A stretch of 64,000 bases of DNA from Cricetomys ansorgei (Eukaryota; Chordata; Mammalia; Rodentia; Nesomyidae). The position numbers and the translations under genes are program-made. The notes beneath the pieces were generated by a model, which made no database searches, was not told where the DNA came from, and saw only the letters and a list, made by a program, of their open reading frames with translations. Of this stretch, positions 50,861 to 64,000 are shown in pieces (position 1 is the stretch's first letter; each line of letters starts with the position of its first letter). The DNA is taken from assembly GCA_026225945.1 (NCBI GenBank), contig JAMJFZ010000698.1, positions 496,001 to 560,000 on the forward strand. The letters run 5' to 3'.

Positions 50861-51640
50861 TGAGGCATCAAGATTGTACGTCCATCGTGTAGCAGAATTT
50901 GCCAAATAATGAGTCTCCCACGTGGAACTGGTTTTGAGGGGCTCATGGAGAACGGCTGAGGCTTGGCATTGGGTAGCTCAGTCAGAGGTTCTCTAAGGAG
51001 AGGGTATTGATGACTGCTGCCCGTAGTTGTGTGGGAACTCTGGGATATCGGAGTTGCCAGGATCGTGTGTTGGCTGCCAAGAACAGTGACAGATGCGGAA
51101 CTGAGCTGGCTTGAGCCTCGGAGACAAACTGTGTGCGCTGTGCGCGGCAGTGAGAGGCAGACTACACAAGGCCTTGGGTCCAGACGCCAAACACCAAGCT
51201 CCTTACACTACTGGATGTTGGTTTGAATTTGATTTTATGATACTGTACCACAGTTCATGCATCTTAGAAATTTTTTAAAAAATTTTTTAGTTTTTTTAAT
51301 TTAAAAAAATTTAGTTGCATTCACAGTTAAGAGACTTAATTTTTAAGGAGACACTGAAGTTGTATTTTATATTATGAAATGAATATGGGATCTTTGTTAC
51401 AAGTAAGGAAGGAAAACAGTTTGGGTTGGTAGATACTGGCTGTGGTTGATGTCGGTCAACATGACAGAAACTAGGGTCATCATGGAAGAGCTCCCCCCTC
51501 CCCAAAGAATTGCCTCCATTATGCTGACCTGTTGGGATGCCTGTAGGCCATTTTTCATGATTAATGATTGATGAAGGAGGAACCAGCTCACTGGGATGTT
51601 GCTGCCCCTGGGAAAGTGGTCTGAGGTTACATAAGAAAGC
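50861..51640. other. Repeat-derived stretch left of the homeobox relic
   Basis: About 51,430-51,625 is another common rodent interspersed repeat (GGTCAACATGACAGAAACTA, AATTGCCTCCATTATGC, CATAAGAAAGCGGGCTG). A T/A-rich run lies at 51,268-51,313. 50,960-51,240 is unclassified. No gene seen. Confidence 0.45.
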
Positions 51641-52500
51641 GGGCTGCCCTTGGAGAGCAACCCGGGGGTGGCCTCCCGGGTTTAGTGGCAGAAAACCGCC
51701 CCACCCTAGCAGGCCCAAATCCAGAGACAAGAACAAGGGATCCCAGGTCCCCCTTTGCTAGGAGCGTCCCTGGAGCTGTCCTCTTTAGCCCGCTGGACTG
51801 GGGGAAGACAGGTGAGCCCACAGGGCAGGCTTCCGTGGCCACATGGAGGACGGCAGCGATTTGGGGGCCAGCAGTGCGGCCCGGGAATCCCGGTGGTGGA
51901 GAACTGTGTTTCAGGCCAGGCAGGAACTGGCGCGGGAGTTGGGGCTCGAGGAGTCCCGCGTCCACGCGTGGTTTCAGAACCGCAGAACTCGCACCGGACA
52001 GGTGCCTGCGCACAAGGCTCTGGCACCCCCGGAGAAGGCAGGAAACTCCACACTATCTTCACCGCGGCTCAGTTAGGGATCCTGCTCCAAGCTTTTCAGA
52101 GGAACCCATCCCCGGGCTTTGCTACCTGGAGCACAGGTATGCCCAAGGACAGGATCCATTTCGTTTCGGAACAGGAAAGCACGTCACGGAGGTGGAGGCA
52201 GCAGCGCCAGCGCCAACTGTGCAGGGCAAGACCAGCTGGCTGCACCCGGGCCTGACGCGACCCCTGGGGGACCGTGCACAGGGAGGCTGAGGCTGCTTGG
52301 GCCAGCTCCTTGCCACTGGCTGCTGGAGGAGGTGTGGGCCTGGATACTTTGAACGCACCCACCCTGCCCATCCTGCCCGGGGAGGGGCCTGGCTCTTGGC
52401 TGCCATGATGCAAGCCTCAGGCGGAGTGGGCGGGGCCGCTTTCCCCAGCTGTCTCCATTTCCTCTTCCCACGAACATTTGATTGAAAACACGCACCCATT
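51640..52500 (+). pseudogene. DUX-family double-homeobox relic
   Basis: GC-rich island with an ATG at 51,843 followed by ESRWWRTVFQA and then, after loss of about 20 residues, RQELARELGLEESRVHAWFQ and NRRTRTG. This is helix 1 start plus helices 2-3 of a homeodomain with the WFQNRR hallmark (TGG at 51,969). That frame ends at 52,074-52,076. In another frame, 52,045-52,140 reads TIFTAAQLGILLQAFQRNPS then PGFAT, the start of a second homeodomain with the NP-PGFAT motif typical of DUX. Helix 3 of this second domain survives in a third frame as FRNRKARH with the W lost (about 52,155-52,185). There is no intron between the domains, as in DUXC/Dux/DUX4-type loci. Two frameshifts and two deletions make it non-functional as a double homeodomain protein. 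Confidence 0.78.
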
Positions 52501-53899
52501 CCTCCTGTGTTGTAGATATTCATCACTTAATTCCATGATTTCCCTGCCTTTCCCAGAAACCTCACAAGGTTTATTTCAAATACTCAGGATGGTCCCTTTT
52601 TATTAGCTCAGAGAAATGAGAGCCAGCACGCCTGTATCACAGCGAAGGGCACTCCGCTTTTCTTCTGGGAACCAAAGATCAAAGGAAAAGCCTAGTCCAT
52701 AAAGTGAGACCCAGATCAGCTGGGGCTACACTGAGAAACGATGTAAGAAAATAAGATCAATTAAGATAAACCCCAAACGTTAAAGTTTAAAACTCAGGAT
52801 TTAACCGAAGACATGTGACATAAAACTTACCTATAAGGTGATACACCAGCAACAGAACTGAGAAAGGCAGCAGAAGTGCGTGGCAGCAGAAAAACAGAAC
52901 AGGACCAACACCTGCCACCTGCTTCCAGCCCAGCAGGTCCTTCCACCTAGCAGGCTACATGGCCAAGTGGCTACCTTCCCACCGTGTTGCTGACTGGTAA
53001 CTTTCCCAGACAGGCCCACTGGGGTCCTGCAGCTACAGGGAGTTTTCATGTGTTCTCAAGACTCCGGCCAGTATCCTCCATCCCTGGTTCCTCACTACCC
53101 TCTTCCCATTGTGCACTCTGGGATGTCAGGTTTTCCTGTGCCTCCAGCCTGTGCAAAGAAAGCGCCTGCTGAGCTGGCCCACTATGCGCTGGTTCAGGTC
53201 ATCTGGCCCTGTGTGGCTCTCACACGCACGTCCTATAATGCTGTGAAATACTCCAACCACGCAACCTTGGTTTCTGTTTCCCATCCCTCCTCTGATCAGA
53301 AGATCGTCCCCGCCCGCTGAGAACTTTCCCTCTAAGTAGGTCTCGAGCTGCCTTCTACAGAGCTCCAGTTGTCAGGCTACCTTGGACACAGCCTGTCCAC
53401 ATGAGCCCCGCCAGCCTGGTCCTGAGCTGTGTTTATATATAATTACAGAATGAACAAAACAATGTGTCAGGGTCAACCAGGTGAGATATTTCATTGTGCA
53501 GTTTACACATTTCTCCTTGACACTGGGAATCTGAGAATTAGGATAATCATTTAAAGGTCATCTATCAGAGAAGCCTAAAACACCTAAAATTGGGATCCCA
53601 GGAGTCTGTAAAGCCGGCCACTCCAGAAGCCTAACTTTCCACTGTCTCATTTCTAGGGCTCATCAGCCCTAACGCAGCAGCCACTGATACTAATTACCGT
53701 ATGATCATTGCTAACTCTAGCCTGAATTTGCTCAAGATTGGACTAACCCTTTGAGCTCATGTTCAATCAGTTACAATACTAAGAATTTAAAAAATCTTTT
53801 CAAAAAATGTTTGAACATAATTTAAATATGAATATCCTCTTACTCTGAAAACAAGTATGTAATGCTTCAGTTTTTCCACTATGAAAACAGTCTTGTCTA
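52501..53899. other. Unclassified stretch right of the homeobox relic
   Basis: No coding domain. A short B1-like piece may lie at 52,690-52,745. The rest (including 53,320-53,890) shows no repeat that I can name. It separates the DUX relic from the older inverted homology. Confidence 0.4.
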
Positions 53900-54400
53900 A
53901 AGTAAACTTTCTGGGTCTTGCTGTTTTTGTGTCAACGTGCTAATGTACTGCCTTGGAGTTGGACTAAATACGTTCCCATCTTAAGGTCTTCAAAATGTTC
54001 CTGCAGCACCCTCTTGGGGATTTCTAAGATGTAAGCAAGAAAGCATTTGTTGTCACGTTCACAGGTTATCTCTTGAAGTTTATTCCTTAATAGTGCTTAA
54101 TAATAAGTCTACTTCCTTAATATTTGTACAGATTGACTCATGAAATGAAGATGACAGTGTCTTATTAAAGAATTTTCCAGAGGTTTTTCCAATTTTTCCT
54201 ATTTGATCATAAATTTCCTGGTACAAAGTTAGCAGCGGGTAAGGAATTTAACACTAAGAATGGAAGCTGAATGAATTTCCTGGCATTTGTCGAGTGGAAT
54301 TTCTACGGCAGGCCAGGACTGAGGATATGACAGCGGTGTTCACTGCTTGCCCACAGCAGCCAGCATTCTGGGTGTCATCTGGAGCATGAGTGACCATAGG
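53900..54400 (-). repeat. Family 3' module, inverted copy on the arm B side
   Basis: The reverse complement matches 36,010-36,560 (CAGTCCTGGCCTGCCGTAGA, TTAGTGTTAAATTCCTTACC, CATTTCATGAGTCAATCTGT, AAGAGATAACCTGTGAACG) with many differences and a small insertion. Where arm A has AATAAA, this copy reads AATAGG (about 54,198-54,203 on the opposite strand), so the family polyadenylation signal is lost for ZNF-3B. Confidence 0.65.
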
Positions 54401-54587
54401 GATCTCGCTGGGAGTTCCACCCCTAGTTTGACAGTGTCATGACCTCACATCCACCCCTTCCTGGTGGACATCCCCTGTTCCAGTGCAGGCCATGAAGCCT
54501 GAACAAGAGGGAAGCCCGCCCACTGGACGCTCCCATTCCATCAACTCCTTCCCCAAACACTCCAATCTACCCCCATTGAAACACTCA

Positions 54588-55505
54588 GGCAGACACCCCA
54601 GCTCCGGTGCAGGCCACGCCAGCCAAGCAGAAGGACCAGTGTAGGCCCTGCACAGCTCTCACACGGAGCCAGTGCTCCAACTCTTCTCCGCCCATCCCCT
54701 CCCACTGCCATGCTCCAGCCACACAACAGGCCGCATACGCCACCAGCACCCAACAGGGACGGGGACGCCCTGCTTGACAAGACATCAAAAAGAACATAAG
54801 ACAGGAGTGGAAAAAGAAAACAAGGAGCAAAACGCCCATCCAACAAAGACAGACTCAGGGATTCGGGACTGAAACCTACAATCGCCCCACACCCAGATGC
54901 CAAATGCCAGCATAAGAGCACAGTCAGCAACAACCAGGGCGATGTGTCAGCACAGAGGCAACAGGCCTACTACAGCCAGCCCTGGATACTCCGACACGCA
55001 TGAGCACAAGAGAAAGATCTTAAAGCCAATGCTGTGAAGATGGTGGAGATCTTTAAAGAGACGTGATAAATCTCTTAAAGAAGCCAACGAAAAGACAGGG
55101 GGAAAAGGAGGGAGGACCTCAATAAAAAAAAGCAAACCAGTTGAAGGAAATAAAACGGTTCAAGACATAAAGGAATGCGAAATAGAAGCAACGAGGAAGG
55201 CACAATCTCAGGGAATTCTGGAAATGAAAAACCTAGGAAAGCAAACAGGAACTGCAGGCGCAGGCTTCACCAACAGAACACAGGAGATGGAAGAGTCCAA
55301 CACACCACAGAAGAAAGAGATACATCGACCAAAGAAATCGTTAAATCTAAAGTCCCCGACAAGAACACCCAGGAATCCGGCACATAATGAAAAGCCCAAC
55401 CTAAGACTAGCTGGAACACAGGAAGGAGGAGAACAGCTCCAAGGCCCAGAACATATTCTCAACAAGATCACGGAGGAGAAGCTTCCAAACCCGAAGGAGG
55501 CGGCG
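54588..55505 (+). mobile_element. L1 5' UTR/ORF1 fragment, inner end of arm B
   Basis: Mirror of 33,760-34,674, here in sense orientation. From about 55,175 the text resembles L1 ORF1 in two alternating frames, with PNLRLAGTQEGGEQLQGPEH at about 55,395-55,455. Upstream GC-rich leader-like text continues beyond the arm edge to about 54,470, with a second GTGCAGGCCA motif, so the arm boundary lies inside the element. Confidence 0.65.
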
Positions 55506-56148
55506 CCTGAGAAGGGCCACGGGCGTCCTTTCTTGGCGCGACAGCTGTTCGGAGCCTCTTCTGGGCAGTGTGGCCGCCTGAGCTTCTTCAAGGGAGCTAC
55601 ACCCCCTAGATCTGCTCAGCTTCCGGGATTTTCTGAAGCTCTTTCCAGGTGTGTATTTCCTGTCTGCGTCAGCTTCCGTTCAGGATAGGATATTTTGCTT
55701 TAGTCTACAGGAAGCTGCCACACAACAGCACTTCCTCCTGGCTTCTCCATTCTGTCTGCAAATGAAGGTTTTGACGTTCAACAGGTAAAGTAACTACTGC
55801 ACGACAGGTTTCCGCACAGTTCTGCATTTTCAGAATTTGCCTCAGGATACTCTGCTGATGACTTCTAAGACTTAAAGACTGCCACGAATTTCTCACATTC
55901 ATGACGACTCTCTGCCTAGGAGCCCACTGTGCTAAGGTCAGAGCTCTGCGTGAAACATGCTTGCAGAGCACATTATTTACTATGGACAGTTTTCTCCATG
56001 CTATGAATTTTCTGGTGGGTTCTCAGGCGTGTCATCGGCTAAAGCATTTACCACAAAACAGTTTGTAAGGTCTCTCTCCTAAATGAATTCTCTGATTTTT
56101 TTTTAAGGTTGTATTTCAGGACAAAGGATTTGCCACATCCCTACATTT

Positions 56149-60655
<4,507 letters not shown>

Positions 60656-63330
60656 TCTCCCTGTTGCTGTTGTCTGAGTGTGTGCTTCAGGAACTAAGAC
60701 CAGAACTCTTCTTGACATTTCACATCACGGTATCACACATACAAACCTAAAATTAATGCAACTCTGTTATCGACAACGCCAAACCACATAACAAGACCCA
60801 AACACCAGAAAGACACCAGAGGTCTTGTCACCGTCCCTACAGACAGGAGAGCAGGGGAGCATATATTTAAAGTGTATCAGAGAATAACTGCAGACCACAC
60901 TGCACCAGAAACACTGGTTCTTAGAACTCACAGAGGAGCAGGTGCCTTTGAAGACAGTTATGAAATAACACAGGACATCCAGTGAGGCCGCGCTGCAGCT
61001 CGTAAGCAGAGGCAAACAGTACACAGAATATGCAGAGGGATTGCCCATTAGGACACAGGAAATAAGACATTTTATATGAGGAGCAGATTTATAGGGGAGA
61101 GCTGGGGAGTAACAGACCACGTCATACTCACAAAGCCAGAAAACCGCCATTTCCCACCGAAGGGGAGTTAGTAATGTAACCTTCCAGAGTATTAGAATGA
61201 AACCAAAGAGTGAGAGCCCCAGGATAACGCATGAGTCATGCTCAGGCCTGCAGTACAGTGCACAGCATTGGCAGGAAGACTGTGAGGGGAGGCGGGTGCA
61301 CGCGCTCTCCTCTCTCAGTTCACCTGGAGCCACAGGAGTCAGCTAGAAAACTGCGAATGAGACAAAGGATGAAAAGAGGACAGCGGTAGGAACGTAGGAT
61401 TTCAGCGTTCTTTTTAGTGATGAGATCACATGCTGAATTCCCCACAGATACCATGAAAAACTCCTGGACTTGATAAGTTCTTCATGCACTACTAAAAGAG
61501 ACAACACACAAAAACTCACCTTTTCCTGTATGTCAATAATGACCATTTTAGAAATAAATTAGAGAACTAACCATACAGATTCGCTTCAAAAAGATAAGCC
61601 TCAAGAATGAGGCAGATGACTTCTTTGAGGAAAATGGTAAGGTAATCGGGGGGAAAAAACGATAGTACGCAGGACCCACGCTCTCTAAAGGGAAATAACA
61701 TGGTTAAAGATTATGTTACTACAGAACTGATACCAACCCCATCTCCCACATACTGACATTCTTCACACAAGGAGACACGCAAACAGGAAGATCCCAAATA
61801 TGAAAAGTAACCCTGAGAGACGCACTCCTGGGGTCCCATGAGATCTGACCTGAAATCATAATACAGGGCCACGGGGACAAAGACAAGAACCGCGTCCTCA
61901 GGAAGGAACATGAGCACACACAGCAGAGACCTAAGGTATAGCCCATGTGTCGATGATGAGCCCAGGAAGAGGGAGAACCTTCCGTGCTGGCCAAGTGATT
62001 GTTGGTGTGCAGCAGAATGTCGCCAGAATCACATCTCTCCCGACACGGAAATCAATTCAGACTACACCAAGGGTCCTCCCGGACAACTTGAAACGATCAA
62101 AATAATTAAGAAACTGAAAGAGACCCCAGGAGCACAGGAAGAGAACCACGGCATCGCACGAAGCTCAGAGAAATATCTGAAAAATGAGTGGTAGGTAGAG
62201 CGGGGAATATATACTCGGCCCGTTTTCTTCACACAAGGGGTTGGTATAGGCTGAACAGACCTAATACCCAAAAAAAGCATAATCCCAAAACTGGACAATG
62301 GTCACACAGCACAAGAAAGCCAAAACAAGCATACATAAACACATACGGATGGGTGAACGGATAAACTTTTTAATTTTTAAAACCGTGTATTTTTATTTTC
62401 TTTCTCCGTGCATGCACATTTGGCCTAGGTGAGCCCTCATGAGTGTCTGGCATCCGCAGAGGCCAGGAAAGAGTATAAAACATTCCCTGGACACAGAGTT
62501 ACAGACAACTGTGTGCTAGCCCACTGGGATAACGGGGAAACGGACACTGCCATCCGCAGAAGGAACAAGCGCTGGGAACCGCTGATCCATTTCTACAACC
62601 ACCCCACCCAGAAACGCAAGTTAAAAGTAAAAGTACTCAGCATCCTTGGGTACAAAAGTGGGAATTCGAAAGCCAACTTTTCGAGCTTCTGACGCTGGTC
62701 AGAACGCCTGATATTAAGAAAACCCGTAGAGGAGCCAGGCATGGCGGGAACGCCTTTAATCCCACATCTGCAGACGCAGAGCCAGCGTGCGGAGGGCTAA
62801 GACGGACAAACCACCCAGGGAACCGCCGACCCCCGCCCCAGCGGCGCGCGACCCCAAGGGCAGGCTGCACCTGCCAGCTCGACTCCACCTACGCGGGTCC
62901 CAGCCCCGCATCGAGCGCCAGCGCCGACTCTCACGCGTCCACCACGTCTTACGTTTCTGAGAAGCAAAGTCACAGCGACTTCTCCCAGCGCTCCCTGCGG
63001 ATCTCCGCGAGTTCGAGGCCAGCCTGAGCTGCCGTTCCAGGAGCGCCAGGGCAACTGTCACAGAGGAACCCTGACGTCAACTTCACTTAGCGCACGCTTT
63101 GCTTAACAAACGTTAGCAGCCACCGCTTCAGAGATCAGGAAAGCACGCTTTCCCGCTCGATCGCGACCGCAGACCCCGCGTGGCTAACGGATGAACGCGC
63201 CCTGGGTGCGCTCAGTCCCCAGGGCGAGGGGGAACCGGAAGTTAGAAAGCACGGATGCCTGCGAGATCCAGGAGCTCCGGCCTTGCGGCGAGGGCAAGGA
63301 ACGCCTGTGCTCAGACGCCGGGGACTGTGG

Positions 63331-63671
63331 GTCACATGCGAGGAGGACTCAGCATGAGCACCGTCCGCAGTGGGCGGAGAACTCAGCATGAGCACCGTCC
63401 GCCGTGAGATGCGAGGGAGAACTCAGCCTGAGCACCGTCCGCAGTGAGATGCGAGGGAGAGCTCAGCGTGAGCACCGTCCGCAGTGAGAGAACTCAGCCT
63501 GAGCACCGTCCGAGGTGAGAGGACTCAGCGTGAGCACCGTCCACGGTGAGCGGAGAACTCAGCGTGAGCACCGTCCGCGGTGAGAGGACTCGGCGTGAGC
63601 ACCGTCCGCGGTGAGAGGACTCAGCGTGAGCACCGTCCGCGGTGAGAGGACTCAGCGTGAGCACCGTCCGC
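63331..63671 (-). repeat. Minisatellite in arm B, 10 units
   Basis: Mirror of 25,525-25,865, with ten units and the same order of CACG, CAGG and CATG variants and of long and short spacers. Confidence 0.9.
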
Positions 63672-63675
63672 GGGA

Positions 63676-64000
63676 ACAAACCCACCCCAGGGCCGAGAAG
63701 CCACCGCAGAAGCAGCGCCAACCCGCGCACAGCCCAGGCCGGTTCCCGCCTGTTTCCCAGCGCGCTGACCTCTGACCTCTGACCTCCTCGTCCAGGGCCG
63801 CCAGGCCGAGGTTCCCGCCGAGCTGCCGACTGCTGACCCCCAGGCCGCACACAGGGCGCCGCGAAAATCCCGGGACCTCGGTCCTCAGCGTCGCGTTCAG
63901 AACCGCCGCGCCCCGAGGCAGCGAGCGCAGGGAACGACGGGACTTCCGGTCCCGCCCCCTCGTGTTATAGGCGCGACCCTGACCCCGCCCTTCTCACTCC
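63676..64000 (-). promoter_or_regulatory. CpG-rich exon 1 region of ZNF-3B (partial)
   Basis: Mirror of 25,196-25,520. The exon 1 donor precedes 63,784 on the - strand, and the ETS-like CCGGAAGT is kept near 63,950. The distal promoter with the shared 20-mer lies outside the window. One base near 63,891 differs from arm A. Confidence 0.6.

Noticed and set aside
51755..52255. A single intact DUX open reading frame
   Set aside because: The first and second homeodomain parts lie in different frames, and helix 3 of the second lies in a third. Both also have deletions, so it is described as a relic.
55224..55688. 154-residue open frame in arm B (and 33,575-34,039 in arm A) as a novel gene
   Set aside because: Its first two thirds match the style of L1 ORF1 with frame breaks, and the rest is 3' flank of the zinc-finger unit.

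Overview
The window is mammalian, from a muroid rodent. It is dense with rodent-specific SINEs (B1, B2 and B3 type), L1 debris, a solo LTR and a U6 snRNA pseudogene. The genes are split by introns and belong to the rodent-expanded KRAB C2H2 zinc-finger (KZFP) class. I cannot fix the species or chromosome from sequence alone, so I give no gene symbols.

Layout: four KZFP units follow one another on the + strand at roughly 8-16 kb spacing, and a fifth lies on the - strand. Each unit has a GC-rich non-coding first exon, a 30-nt start exon encoding ten residues, a 127-nt KRAB-A exon and one large terminal exon with the fingers. ZNF-1 (coding 5,013-9,295) and ZNF-2 (14,227-21,229, with an extra KRAB-B exon) are intact. 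ZNF-3A (28,607-33,114) is intact but ends at a nonsense codon inside the ancestral finger array. ZNF-4 (44,079-48,958) is broken by a one-base frameshift. ZNF-3B (60,655-56,149, - strand) is a mirror copy of ZNF-3A with an identical predicted protein in the parts compared.

The main structural feature is a giant inverted repeat. Arm A is about 25,196-34,674. Arm B is about 54,588-64,000 and still continues at the window edge. Each arm is at least 9.4 kb, nearly identical to the other, and carries a complete KZFP gene with promoter, a 10-unit minisatellite and an L1 ORF1 fragment. The ~19.9-kb spacer holds ZNF-4, a solo LTR, a nested pair of rodent repeats and a decayed DUX-family double-homeobox relic at about 51,843-52,230. 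At the inner edge near-identity stops abruptly. Beyond unrelated sequence, an older and more diverged inverted homology (36,010-36,560 versus 53,900-54,400) resumes, which suggests arm-to-arm gene conversion of the core.

Functionally, KZFPs bind DNA through their finger arrays and, through KRAB, recruit TRIM28 to silence targets, mostly transposable elements. The cluster shows ongoing birth, finger-array remodelling (internal multi-finger duplications), truncation and death. All repeat boundaries and identity estimates come from reading the sequence by eye, not from an alignment.
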